Positions 23,678-31,524 of a stretch of 64,000 bases of DNA are shown piece after piece. Position numbers and translations under genes: made by a program. Position 1 is the first letter of the stretch, and each line of letters starts with the position of its first letter. This DNA is from Cytobacillus oceanisediminis 2691 (GTDB lineage Bacteria; Bacillota; Bacilli; Bacillales; Cytobacillaceae), in the NCBI RefSeq assembly GCF_000294775.2, contig NZ_CP015506.1, positions 843,501-907,500 of the forward strand, in the 5' to 3' direction. The notes below the pieces were generated by a model. The model saw only the letters and a program-made list of their open reading frames with translations, was not told the origin of the DNA and made no database searches.

Positions 23678-24865
23678 ATGAAGACACAAAAAATCACTTT
23701 AGGTTTATTATTGACGAATTTATTCATAGCCTTTCTGGGAATTGGCCTGGTCATTCCTGTTCTGCCTACATTGATGAATGAATTGGGCATAACGGGCACA
23801 ACGATCGGGTATTTAACAGCCGCATTTGCATTGGCTCAGCTTATTGTTTCCCCGTTTGCAGGGAGAGCAGCCGATAAATGGGGCAGGAAAATCATGATTG
23901 TCACGGGCCTATTTATTTTCGGTTTATCGGAGTTTTTATTCGGGATCGGCCAAGAGATCGAGGTGCTATTCGTTTCCCGGATCTTGGGCGGAATTAGTGC
24001 GGCCTTTATTATGCCGGCCGTGACAGCCTTTATCGCGGATATCACGACGACGGATACCCGTCCAAAGGCACTCGGGTATATGTCAGCGGCCATTAGTACG
24101 GGATTTATTATCGGTCCCGGCATCGGCGGATTTTTAGCGGAATTTGGAACGCGTGTGCCATTCTTCTTTGCAGGAGCAATGGGTGCACTGGCAGCTGTGC
24201 TTTCGATGATTTTATTATCTGAGCCTGAACGAAGTGAAGAAGAAAATCAAGAAGGGGCTGCAGAGGGCAGAAGCGGCTTCAGACGCGTAATGGAGCCAAA
24301 ATATTTCCTGGCCTTTATTCTGATTTTCATTGCCTCATTTGGGCTGGCTGCGTTTGAGTCATTCTTTAGCTTATTTGTGGATCACAAGTTTGCTTTCAAA
24401 CCATCAGATATCGCCATTGTGATTACAGGCGGAGCCATTTTCGGAGCTGTATCGCAAATTCTGCTGTTTGACCGCCTGACCCGTATTTGGGGAGAAATCA
24501 AACTGATCCGCTACAGCCTAATACTATCCGGACTGCTTGTGTTTTTAATGACTGTAGTTCATTCCTACTTCGCGATTTTACTTGTAACATTCATTGTGTT
24601 TGTAGGATTCGACTTATTCCGTCCGGCTGTCACTTCCTATCTTTCCAATATCGCCGGCAATGAACAAGGCTTCGTGGGCGGCATGAACTCGATGTTTACA
24701 AGTCTGGCGAATATCAGCGGACCTATTATAGGAGGGATGCTGTTTGATATCGATATTAACTACCCATACTATTTTGCGACGGTCATAATGGCATTGGGGA
24801 TTGGGCTGACCCTGCTCTGGAAAAAGCCTGCAGAGAAGGCATCCAAAGTGGTGAAAGCAGTATAG
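23678..24865 (+). CDS. Bmr/Blt/NorA-like multidrug efflux MFS transporter
   Basis: The 395-residue, 12-helix transporter shows GIGLVIPVLPTLMNELG in helix 1 and its loop, the loop 2-3 motif GRAADKWGRKIMIV (about 62-75), and the antiporter motif C region SAAISTGFIIGPGIGGFLAE in helix 5. These place it with drug:proton antiporters of the Bmr/Blt/NorA type. The start ATG 23678 follows TAAGGAGC. Control by the divergent MerR regulator is well supported by the promoter structure. Confidence 0.9.
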   Translation: MKTQKITLGLLLTNLFIAFLGIGLVIPVLPTLMNELGITGTTIGYLTAAFALAQLIVSPFAGRAADKWGRKIMIVTGLFIFGLSEFLFGIGQEIEVLFVSRILGGISAAFIMPAVTAFIADITTTDTRPKALGYMSAAISTGFIIGPGIGGFLAEFGTRVPFFFAGAMGALAAVLSMILLSEPERSEEENQEGAAEGRSGFRRVMEPKYFLAFILIFIASFGLAAFESFFSLFVDHKFAFKPSDIAIVITGGAIFGAVSQILLFDRLTRIWGEIKLIRYSLILSGLLVFLMTVVHSYFAILLVTFIVFVGFDLFRPAVTSYLSNIAGNEQGFVGGMNSMFTSLANISGPIIGGMLFDIDINYPYYFATVIMALGIGLTLLWKKPAEKASKVVKAV

Positions 24866-24954
24866 CAGCTAATTAACATACTCATTCCACAAAAATAAAA
24901 GAGTTCAGGATATAATAAAAGAATATTGATTACCTGAAAGAGAGTTGATTTATT

Positions 24955-25398
24955 GTGGATACTCAAATAACTGCGAAATTAAAAATAAATAAGCCAGCCA
25001 GCGAGGTGTTTGATGCCATCGTTGACCCAGTTAAAATCGGTCATTTCTGGTTCTCATCGAGTTCAGAAAGATGGGCACAAGGCAAGTCCATTACTGTGAA
25101 ATATGATGAATATGGCGCAGAAGGCATTTTAAATGTATTAGATTTTGAGGAAAATAAGAAAATCGTGTTTTCATGGGGCGTAGAAACGAATGAAGAAACA
25201 GTTGTTGCCATTACACTGAATGAGACGAATCATTTGAGTACCATCATTGAGGTGAACGAATCCGGTCTTGACGAAAATGACCCTGAAGCCGTAAGCAAAA
25301 TGCTGGGACAAAAAGAAGGCTGGATCTACATGCTGACTTGCCTTAAGGGCTATTTGGAACATGGCATTAGTGATTTGAGAGCAGCTTTAATCCATTAA
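24955..25398 (+). CDS. SRPBCC/AHSA1-type domain protein
   Basis: The 147-residue protein starts at GTG 24955 (GAAAGAGAG upstream). The sequence INKPASEVFDAIVDPVKIGHFWF, followed later by EGWIYMLTCLKGYLEHG, is the opening strand-helix and closing long helix of the START-like SRPBCC fold, AHSA1 (activator of Hsp90 ATPase-like) subgroup. Such stand-alone proteins bind hydrophobic ligands; the ligand is unknown. It follows the MFS pump by 89 bp but with no clear shared signal. Confidence 0.8.
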   Translation: MDTQITAKLKINKPASEVFDAIVDPVKIGHFWFSSSSERWAQGKSITVKYDEYGAEGILNVLDFEENKKIVFSWGVETNEETVVAITLNETNHLSTIIEVNESGLDENDPEAVSKMLGQKEGWIYMLTCLKGYLEHGISDLRAALIH

Positions 25399-25467
25399 TA
25401 AGATTTCGATTCTGTTATCGACTGTACCAGGCGTAATGATTGGGAGGCTTGCATGCTTAAAGCAAAA

Positions 25468-25495
25468 AGAGTGAATTAACGTCTAATTCACTCTT
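25468..25495 (-). terminator. Hairpin terminator, probably of the small minus-strand gene
   Basis: AAGAGTGAATTA (25468-25479) pairs with TAATTCACTCTT (25484-25495). It is 10 bp past the small minus-strand stop and may also serve the plus-strand SRPBCC gene. Confidence 0.65.
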
Positions 25496-25504
25496 AGCCT
25501 ATTA

Positions 25505-25654
25505 TTAACTTTTAGCACCATTATCCGGGTATGGCTGACCGTACCCTTCTACTTTCCCAGCACGCTCTCTTTCGTATTCTGAACCTGAACCTTGACGATT
25601 TTCAATTGAGGGTTTCGCTGCTTGCTTCTCTGACTTGCCGTTCTGATGTGACAA
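25505..25654 (-). CDS. Small hydrophilic protein, unknown function (TTG start)
   Basis: A 49-residue minus-strand ORF with TTG at 25654-25652, placed by GGGAGGTG with 7-9 bp spacing; no ATG exists nearby. The product is very hydrophilic and glycine/serine rich: SHQNGKSEKQAAKPSIENRQ, then GSGSEYERERAGKVEGYGQP, and ends DNGAKS. The composition resembles small acid-soluble or stress-related proteins of bacilli, but no SASP signature is present. A terminator follows immediately. The longer plus-strand frame across the same bases is treated as its shadow. Confidence 0.55.
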   Translation of the reverse strand: MSHQNGKSEKQAAKPSIENRQGSGSEYERERAGKVEGYGQPYPDNGAKS

Positions 25655-25749
25655 TATCTTCACCTCCCATACACAGTTTAGATTGCTTAATAATTGTGAA
25701 ACTATTCAAGTGGGATGAGGAGAAGTGTAGCTGGAGCGATATTTGATAA

Positions 25750-25777
25750 GAGGGACCGGACATCTGTCCCTCTTTTT
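25750..25777 (+). terminator. Rho-independent terminator-like hairpin
   Basis: GAGGGAC pairs with GTCCCTC over a 9-nt loop, then T5. No gene is recognised directly upstream on this strand; it stands at the edge of repeat array A2. Confidence 0.6.
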
Positions 25778-25781
25778 ACTG

Positions 25782-25989
25782 TTCGGACAAGACCGGAGGG
25801 AATCCGGTTGGAGGAGTCCGAAGCGGGTTTTCCTTCGGACGGATTAGGTAGAAATCCTAGGGGAAGAGTCCGAAGTTGGCGGACCTTCGGACAAGATAGA
25901 TGGAAAACCAAATGGATGAGTCTGAAGTTAGTGGACCTTCGGACACAAGAAGGACAAATCCGAGTAAAGGAGTCCGAACCCGACACATA
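25782..25989. repeat. 52-bp tandem repeat array, family A, second locus (4 copies)
   Basis: TTCGGAC starts at 25782, 25834, 25886 and 25938, exactly 52 bp apart. Each unit also carries GTCCGAA (or GTCTGAA) about 34 bp later, the same layout as the array at 15504, although the intervening bases differ more. The overlapping open frames on both strands are by-products of the repeats. Confidence 0.88.
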
Positions 25990-26003
25990 AATTCTGGCAT
26001 GTG

Positions 26004-26041
26004 CAAAAAAGCGTTCCTGCAAAAGCAGGAGGGCTTTTTTT
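26004..26041 (+). terminator. Rho-independent terminator-like hairpin after array A2
   Basis: AAAAAGCGTTCCTGC pairs imperfectly with GCAGGAGGGCTTTTT over an AAAA loop, then more Ts. Confidence 0.6.
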
Positions 26042-26112
26042 GCCTAAGGCGGCTTAGATAAAAAGGAAAAATGATACAAAAAGAGAATTATTTGGGAGAA
26101 GGAGTGGTTTTT

Positions 26113-26241
26113 TTGGCGGATGTACAAATGTTCAATTCGACAATAAAATCCTCCGAAAGCCTGCCAATGACCCACAAGTTAGCTGGCTTTTCAGGTACAT
26201 ATATGCTATGTTGTAAATATATAGTAGACCTTTCTTTATAA
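26113..26241 (+). CDS. Possible small protein, unknown function
   Basis: A 42-residue ORF begins at TTG 26113, behind GGAGAAGGAGTGG, and ends at TAA 26239-26241 inside a terminator hairpin. The product (ADVQMFNSTIKSSESLPMTH at its start) has no recognised domain. The ribosome site and terminator support it; the TTG start and lack of recognisable family leave it doubtful. Confidence 0.3.
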   Translation: MADVQMFNSTIKSSESLPMTHKLAGFSGTYMLCCKYIVDLSL

Positions 26242-26260
26242 ACGGGAAAGGTCTGCTTTT
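26226..26260 (+). terminator. Rho-independent terminator
   Basis: AGACCTTT (26226-26233) pairs with AAAGGTCT (26247-26254), followed by a T-rich tract. Confidence 0.7.
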
Positions 26261-26285
26261 TATATATTCAAAAGAAGGATGGTGC

Positions 26286-26360
26286 ATGGAAATGACAGTA
26301 GAAATGAAGTTTTGCAAGGTGTTTGATCCCAGCAGGGGGGTTATCTACTATGAACCATAG
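26286..26360 (+). CDS. Possible 24-residue leader peptide upstream of the Gre-like gene
   Basis: ATG 26286 follows GAAGGATGG and the frame ends at TAG 26358-26360, nine bases inside the next gene (start 26350). It encodes MEMTVEMKFCKVFDPSRGVI then YYEP. Overlap with the downstream start suggests translational coupling. The evidence is only position and a modest ribosome site. Confidence 0.3.
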   Translation: MEMTVEMKFCKVFDPSRGVIYYEP

Positions 26361-26799
26361 TATCCCCGCCCTCACTGAAAAAGAGTACTTTATTAAGCAG
26401 CTGACGTTTATTGATGATAACTATCAGGATCTGAATAGCCTTTATTTATCTTCCACTCCGCTCAAGGAGAGGAAAAAGGACTTCCTTAGTAATTATGTAA
26501 GTGAAGTGGAGAAATACATTACACTTTGTAATCAAGCTCCAGCAGAACCCCCTTTGCGAAAAGTATTGATTGGAACAAAGGTAACTGTGTTATTCGACGG
26601 GGAGGATGACAGGGAGGATTATCATATCTGTCTGCCCGATCAGTCTGACCCTGATAATGGCTGCATTTCATTCTTATCCCCGGTTGGCAGGCAGCTTCTG
26701 TTAAAAAATATGGGTGAACAAACATCCCTGATTATCCCAAGCGGCCAGCTGGATGTAGTTATCGAAAAAATATCATACTGGGACAAGGAGATAGGTTAA
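26350..26799 (+). CDS. GreA/GreB C-terminal domain-like protein
   Basis: ATG 26350 is preceded by GGGGGGTTATCTACT; a longer frame starts at 26323 without a good ribosome site. The 149-residue protein has an N-terminal helical part (residues 5-60) and a C-terminal beta-rich part with VLIGTKVTVLFDGEDDREDYHI and ISFLSPVGRQLLLKN, matching the GreA/GreB C-terminal FKBP-like domain (I-G-s-x-V-x-V ... S-P-L/V-G-x-A/Q-L). The classic N-terminal coiled coil with acidic tip is not obvious, so it may bind RNA polymerase without stimulating cleavage. Confidence 0.7.
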   Translation: MNHSIPALTEKEYFIKQLTFIDDNYQDLNSLYLSSTPLKERKKDFLSNYVSEVEKYITLCNQAPAEPPLRKVLIGTKVTVLFDGEDDREDYHICLPDQSDPDNGCISFLSPVGRQLLLKNMGEQTSLIIPSGQLDVVIEKISYWDKEIG

Positions 26800-26871
26800 C
26801 GGATATTATTTGGAGCGGAGGGACAAATTTGTCCCTTTGTCCCAGGCGGAGAGAGCTTCCGATTCAAATAA

Positions 26872-26906
26872 TTGACTTCTTAAACTGTAACATATAACAT
26901 TACAGT
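26872..26906 (+). promoter_or_regulatory. Promoter and palindromic operator of the OYE reductase gene
   Basis: TTGACT (26872-26877), a 17-bp spacer and TAACAT (26895-26900) form a promoter. The palindrome ACTGTAA-N9-TTACAGT (26884-26906) covers its -10, a position that suits a repressor. The regulator is not in the window. Downstream, about 115 bp of leader contains no gene. Confidence 0.55.
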
Positions 26907-27021
26907 AATCTTTCGCTGCCTTCTTGCAGGGTAATTCTCAATTTGCGCAGTTTACTATGCGTAAACAGAAGAAATAAATAACAAACTAGGTTTGAAAGGT
27001 TATAAAAAGGAGTGTTTTTTT

Positions 27022-28143
27022 GTGAATCCAAGCTATAAACCGCTATTAGAATCTCTTAAGATAAAGAATAATGTGGAGTTAAAAAACAGAGTGGTTCTGG
27101 CTCCGATGACCAATTTCTCATCCCATGCGGATGGAACCGTGTCAGATGCCGAGATTGATTATTACGTACACCGCTCCAAAGGGGTAGGAATGGTGATTAC
27201 GGCTTGTACAAATGTGACAGCAAACGGAAAAGGATTCCATGGTGAATTTGGCGGCGATCACGATGGGATGATTCCAAGTCTTTCGAGGCTGGCAGCCAGC
27301 ATTAAAGAGCAGGGTGCCAAAGCAATACTCCAGATCTTTCATGGCGGAAGGGAATGCCCTCCAGAGCTCGTTCCAAATGGCGAAACAGTCAGTGCCAGTG
27401 CGGTTGCTTCTGAAGGAAGCGGGAACACTCCAAGAGCACTGACGGAAAAGGAAGTGGAGGACATCATTGCCGCTTTCGGCGAAACAACCCGCCGGGCCAT
27501 CCAGGCAGGCTATGATGGCGTTGAAATCCATGGAGCCAATGGCTATTTAATTCAGCAATTCTTTTCTCCGCATTCAAATCGCCGTGAGGACCGATTCGGA
27601 GGAAGCCTTGAAAAGCGCATGACGTTCCCTCTTGCTGTGGTGGACGCAGTCCAAGAAGCGGTAAAAGAACATGCGAAAGAGCCATTCATTGTGGGGTACC
27701 GTTTTTCACCGGAAGAGCCTACTGAGCCAGGAATCACCATGGAAGATACTCTTCAATTGGTCGATGTACTGTCAGATAAAGGGCTGGACTATCTTCATGT
27801 CTCCCTGATGGACTTCTGGTCCAAACCGAGACGCGGGGCTGATGATGCTAAGCCAAGAATTCAGCATCTGTTAGAAAAAATGAATAACCGCCTGCCGCTT
27901 ATCGGAGTAGGGTCCATTCATACTCCTGATGAAGCTGTAAAAGCACTGGAAACGGGAGTGGCCATGGTCGCCCTTGGCCGGGAACTGATTATGGAGCCGG
28001 ATTGGGTGCAGAAGGTGCAGGAAGGAAAAGAGTCTGAAATTGCCACCACTTTATCCAAGAAGGATCAGGAAAAGCTGGTCATCCCTGATCCGCTCTGGCA
28101 GGCAATTGTAAACACTCCGGGGTGGTTTCCGGTTGTAGATTGA
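27022..28143 (+). CDS. NADH:flavin oxidoreductase, old yellow enzyme family
   Basis: The start is GTG 27022 behind AAAAAGGAG. The 373-residue TIM barrel shows the N-terminal LKNRVVLAPMTN FMN site, GYDGVEIHGANGYLIQQFFSPHSNRREDRFGGS with the catalytic H-x-A-N pair, and the C-terminal phosphate site GVGSIHTPDEA then VALGRELIMEPD. This is the classical NamA/YqiG-like group, which reduces activated C=C bonds of enals, enones or nitro-compounds with NAD(P)H. Its palindromic operator suggests inducible, electrophile-responsive control. It is a single gene with its own terminator. Confidence 0.9.
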   Translation: MNPSYKPLLESLKIKNNVELKNRVVLAPMTNFSSHADGTVSDAEIDYYVHRSKGVGMVITACTNVTANGKGFHGEFGGDHDGMIPSLSRLAASIKEQGAKAILQIFHGGRECPPELVPNGETVSASAVASEGSGNTPRALTEKEVEDIIAAFGETTRRAIQAGYDGVEIHGANGYLIQQFFSPHSNRREDRFGGSLEKRMTFPLAVVDAVQEAVKEHAKEPFIVGYRFSPEEPTEPGITMEDTLQLVDVLSDKGLDYLHVSLMDFWSKPRRGADDAKPRIQHLLEKMNNRLPLIGVGSIHTPDEAVKALETGVAMVALGRELIMEPDWVQKVQEGKESEIATTLSKKDQEKLVIPDPLWQAIVNTPGWFPVVD

Positions 28144-28185
28144 GGATGTCTTCAGGATTGAGCGCTTATATTAAGAAAATATTTG

Positions 28186-28211
28186 AAAAGGGACTGCTGA
28201 AGTCCCTTTTC
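28186..28211 (+). terminator. Terminator of the OYE reductase gene
   Basis: AAAAGGGACT pairs with AGTCCCTTTT over a GCTGA loop. Confidence 0.85.
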
Positions 28212-28375
28212 TTTATTTATCAGTGGTGGCCATAAATTGTTGGAGAGCAGCAGTCATTAGTGCTTCGAGCTCAAGCAGGAATAAACGCCTTCTTTATTGA
28301 AGTTAACAGGGCAGGTTAGCTGCAAACGAAACCTATAAACATATACCAGATATCCATATGAAAAGGGGAGGGCAA

Positions 28376-28615
28376 ATGAACCTGATTGATTTTATGGCAG
28401 CCGGTTTCCCAGCAGCCATAGTCATACTAGTGCTTATAGGGTTTTATAAAGTGTTTGTAAAAAAGAAAAGTGTTCAGCCTTTCTATACCCCATTTGATGA
28501 AATTACAGGTCAATCTGAAGTGGAGTTTCACGAAGAACAAGAAATCCTGGCTGAAGATGAAATTCAGGGAAATAAAAAGAAGCAGGAGAGAAGAAAAAGG
28601 ATAGATAGCAGGTAA
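28376..28615 (+). CDS. Small single-span membrane protein (DUF3951-like)
   Basis: ATG 28376 follows GGGGAGGG; an upstream ATG at 28358 lacks a ribosome site. The 79-residue product has one N-terminal membrane helix (about residues 7-27) and a cytosolic acidic tail: YTPFDEITGQSEVEFHEEQE, then a basic end KKKQERRKRI. The YTPFD-x-x-x-G-Q-x-x-x-E-F-H-E-E pattern matches what I recall of the DUF3951 family of Bacillaceae; function unknown. The terminator begins inside the last codons. Confidence 0.6.
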   Translation: MNLIDFMAAGFPAAIVILVLIGFYKVFVKKKSVQPFYTPFDEITGQSEVEFHEEQEILAEDEIQGNKKKQERRKRIDSR

Positions 28616-28642
28616 CCTCTCCTGACAAACTCTATCCTTTTT
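28594..28642. terminator. Bidirectional terminator between DUF3951-like and FixH-like genes
   Basis: AAAAAGGATAGA (from 28594) pairs with TCTATCCTTTTT (28631-28642). It includes the plus-strand stop and lies nine bases from the minus-strand stop. Confidence 0.75.
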
Positions 28643-28650
28643 GTTCTAAA

Positions 28651-29116
28651 TTAATGATGATGACCCTGCCCCGCTTCCTGCTTGCCTGTTCCTTTTTGCA
28701 GGAATTCCACGTCGCTTTTCGACAGCTCTCCCACAATAAACTGCTTTTGCGGCATGATCAGGCTGCCGCCTTGCTGGGCGTGCACTTTTACAAAGTAAAG
28801 GCCATCCTTGTCAAAATCCTTGCTGATGCTGTAGACGCCCCCTCCCTCATTGTCTGCTTCCTCCATCCCATAGTGGACAGTGCCGTCCTGCTTCCAAATT
28901 TCGAAATGAACAAAATCAATCAGTATGATCAGCCGGTTTGCCGTCCTGTGTGAGAGTGGCTTTAACTGTTTCCTGTTCTCCGGCTGTAAAAGTGTCCGGT
29001 GTTTGTATTTCCAGTTTCAGCGGAGTTTCCTGTTTGTAAAGCTCTGCTGCATTCTCATTAAGTGAACATGCACTCAGAAAAGACAGCAGCAGGATCATAA
29101 AGACATATTTTTTCAC
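28651..29116 (-). pseudogene. FixH/YtkA-like lipoprotein, frameshifted by a 4-bp tandem duplication
   Basis: Two minus-strand frames make one protein. The N-terminal part (GTG 29116, behind GGGGAG) has a lipoprotein signal peptide ending FLSAC and then LKLEIQTPDTFTAGEQETVK; it stops at 28916. The C-terminal part resumes as HFEIWKQDG, then DGLYFVKVHAQQGG and a histidine-rich end GQGHHH. The break is at AATCAATC (28914-28921), i.e. GATTGATT on the coding strand; removing one GATT restores the frame. YtkA/FixH-type domains are periplasmic-side beta-sandwich proteins linked to copper or redox. It follows the PepSY gene by 25 bp. Confidence 0.75.
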
Positions 29117-29141
29117 GGCATTAGACTCCCCTATCATAAAC

Positions 29142-30515
29142 TTACGCATTTAAAAACCTCTTCAACGCTGGTATTCTCCGGATTAAGAAAAAGTCAATTA
29201 TCAAAACAGCGATGATCGTTAAGCCGACTAATGGGAAGAGGACTCCCATGGCAATTAACAGAAGGAAGAATCCCTTTGTGTTGTTAAACCCAGCTGTTTT
29301 TGGTGCGCCCATGTCTTTTTTCGGCTTGCGTTTGAGCCACAAATAATAGCCGCTTACCGCCACAAGGATGATGCCAAGGCAGATGAATAAACTGATTAAT
29401 TGGTTAATCAGGCCAAATTGTGTCCCTTTATGAAGCGTAATTCCCCATGCGACTAGTTTCCCGATCCACCCGTAATGGTCATAGCGGTAATCTGTTAAAA
29501 CCGCACCTGTATACTGATCGACATGCATCGTAATTTCATCCTGCGCTTTTGGCGGGAAGGCTGAAATTGTGTACACTCCCGATTTATCCTGTGGAATATA
29601 AATGGAATAGCTGGGATGGACGCCTTCACGTTCTGCAGCAGAAACCACATCATCAATCGAAAGCGGAATAAATCCCTGAAGGTCTGACACAGGCACGTCC
29701 AGATTTTCGGCAGCCCATGGAACATCGGCAATGTCTTTCGTCTGGATGGTTGACTGGGGTCCGCTTCCAACCCAGACACTAGGGGGATATCCTTCCCCGG
29801 TATTGGTTGCCATCGATTGAAAGTTTGTGCCCCAGAATCCGGACCAAGGCAATCCTGTCATGATTAAAAAGAGCATCCCAGCAGTGACCCAGAAGGCAGG
29901 CACTGCATGCAAATCTCTTCTGAAAGTCTTTTTCCCTCTATTCAGCCGGGGAAAAAGGACGCCGCCCATGCCAGGCCTTTTCTTCGGAAACCATAAATAC
30001 AGTCCTGTTACAATGAGCACAACTGCCCAGCAGGCCGCCAGCTCTACGATCCGGTCTCCCAGCGTGCCGGCCATCAGTTCCCCGTGAAACTCTTCTATCT
30101 TATCCATAATCCGGTCCTCGCTGTTTAAGGCCCCGAGGGACTCACCTGTATAAGGATTGATAAAAACAGTAAGCGATTCATCGTTATTCACAATGCCGAC
30201 TTCACTTGAACGATCGGCGCTTTCCCCGGGACGGTACACCGTCACTGCTGCAACCGGATATTGCTTCTTCACTTCTTCAATCTGCTGTGAAGCTGAAATT
30301 TTTTCATCCTGAGGGGTGACTTCATAATAATCCTGATAGAGGACACCCTCGATTTGCGGCTTAAACAAATAGATTGCTCCGGTTACCGCCAGAATAAAAA
30401 GAAATGGCGCAAAAATTATGCCCGCATAAAAGTGCCATCTCCAAACCGTTCTGTATAGAGAGGTGTTAGTCTGCGGTGGTTTCTGTATATCAGCCGTTTC
30501 TTTAACCGTTTCCAT
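29142..30515 (-). CDS. PepSY-associated transmembrane protein
   Basis: The 457-residue protein starts at ATG 30515 behind GAGGAG. It has an N-terminal helix after WRWHFYAGIIFAPFLFILAV, an outer PepSY domain (about 70-150; VTVYRPGESADRSSEVGIVN), helices around 160-180 and 205-230 with HAVPAFWVTAGMLFLIMTGL, a second outer domain, and C-terminal helices after residue 370. This is the PiuB/PepSY_TM layout associated with ferric-siderophore reduction or metal handling. With the downstream FixH/YtkA-like lipoprotein it probably forms a metal- or redox-related membrane unit. Confidence 0.8.
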   Translation of the reverse strand: METVKETADIQKPPQTNTSLYRTVWRWHFYAGIIFAPFLFILAVTGAIYLFKPQIEGVLYQDYYEVTPQDEKISASQQIEEVKKQYPVAAVTVYRPGESADRSSEVGIVNNDESLTVFINPYTGESLGALNSEDRIMDKIEEFHGELMAGTLGDRIVELAACWAVVLIVTGLYLWFPKKRPGMGGVLFPRLNRGKKTFRRDLHAVPAFWVTAGMLFLIMTGLPWSGFWGTNFQSMATNTGEGYPPSVWVGSGPQSTIQTKDIADVPWAAENLDVPVSDLQGFIPLSIDDVVSAAEREGVHPSYSIYIPQDKSGVYTISAFPPKAQDEITMHVDQYTGAVLTDYRYDHYGWIGKLVAWGITLHKGTQFGLINQLISLFICLGIILVAVSGYYLWLKRKPKKDMGAPKTAGFNNTKGFFLLLIAMGVLFPLVGLTIIAVLIIDFFLIRRIPALKRFLNA

Positions 30516-30706
30516 GTCATCAAAAACTCCTCTTCGTTAATCTTCTTTTCATATCTTAAAAGGGGAATGTGAGAAATGAATGAAGTTTTGAAAAAAGTTT
30601 TTTGGCAAAAAGCTGTCATAACAGCCAGAAACTCTCTTTTTTAGACAAGGGTTTCTAAATATAGTGTTGAATATTATCATGAAAGAACTGGCAAGGGAGT
30701 GTTAAG

Positions 30707-31102
30707 ATGATCCATAAACAATTAAAATCACAAAAAAGCATAGAGATTCTGACAAAGGTAAGGGAGATTGCCATTGGTTTTCCTGAAACCGCCGAACAGG
30801 CTGATAAATTTGGACATACTTCATTTAGAGTAAAAGATAAGCCTTTTGTTATTTTGGGAGAGAACGAAGAGGGCATTCCGTCCATTGCCATGAAAACATC
30901 GAAAGAAACACAGGAATTTTTAGTGCAGGAAGGCAGCCGTTTTTTCAAGACACCCTATATTGGACAGCATGGCTGGACCTCGATTTTAGGTGATCATGAA
31001 CTAGAGTGGGTTGAGGTTGAAGGCTTGATAAAAGAAGCTTATTTGCGGACGGCGCCTAAATCCATCCTGAAAAACTTGAAAATAGGGGGGAGTCCATCCT
31101 AG
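30707..31102 (+). CDS. MmcQ/YjbR family protein
   Basis: The 131-residue protein starts at ATG 30707 behind AAGGGAGTG. The sequence has REIAIGFPETAEQADKFGHTSFRVKDKPFV, the opening of the MmcQ/YjbR (CyaY-like fold) family, and ends with IGQHGWTSILGD, the usual W-V-x-L motif region, then LIKEAYLRTAPKSI. The name comes from a mitomycin cluster; a DNA-binding role is proposed but not established. It is a stand-alone gene in the cytosol. Confidence 0.8.
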   Translation: MIHKQLKSQKSIEILTKVREIAIGFPETAEQADKFGHTSFRVKDKPFVILGENEEGIPSIAMKTSKETQEFLVQEGSRFFKTPYIGQHGWTSILGDHELEWVEVEGLIKEAYLRTAPKSILKNLKIGGSPS

Positions 31103-31136
31103 TAGCATAAAACCGACACAAACCGTCATGATTCAG

Positions 31137-31241
31137 CTAAAGGAAAAGCGCAGTCAATCCGCCTATTAATAAAAGAATGGTACTTGATAGAATGGCGATT
31201 TTGCCTGTGCGGTCTGATTTATGAAAAAGTCTAATAAACAT
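31137..31241 (-). CDS. Very small single-span membrane protein, unknown function
   Basis: A 34-residue minus-strand ORF, ATG 31241-31239 to TAG 31139-31137, behind GTGAGGTG. The product MFIRLFHKSDRTGKIAILSS continues into a hydrophobic helix TILLLIGGLTALFL. A basic N-terminus and one C-terminal membrane helix suggest a membrane-anchored micropeptide. The ribosome site supports it; I do not recognise the family. Confidence 0.5.
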   Translation of the reverse strand: MFIRLFHKSDRTGKIAILSSTILLLIGGLTALFL

Positions 31242-31301
31242 TTTCACACCTCACTTTTAGTTAGTTATATTTATAGTACGATTTGGGATTGAAAAAATGT
31301 C

Positions 31302-31335
31302 ATGCGCAGAGAAAGTTTCTCTGCGCATTTTTTTA
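31302..31335 (+). terminator. Strong rho-independent terminator without an adjacent gene
   Basis: ATGCGCAGAGA pairs with TCTCTGCGCAT, then T7. The nearest plus-strand gene ends 200 bp upstream (31102), so it may end that transcript or a small RNA. The rest of 31242-31524 shows nothing else I can name. Confidence 0.7.
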
Positions 31336-31524
31336 TGGAAAGAGATTCCCATTCTCTCCTTCATCCGGCATAGCATTCCCAAACTCTTTTTTTCCGGCTA
31401 GTTAGGAGGAGGACGAATAAAATGGTTAGGAGTTACTAGTTTGATGCCCAAGCTTACAACTAGCCTGTGAATATAATGAAATAATCATCATGAAATAACA
31501 AATAGAAGTTACAGAGGAGCTAAT

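Noticed and set aside
25702..26022. Open frames on both strands through array A2
   Set aside because: They are by-products of the TTCGGAC repeats with no start signals or recognisable domains.
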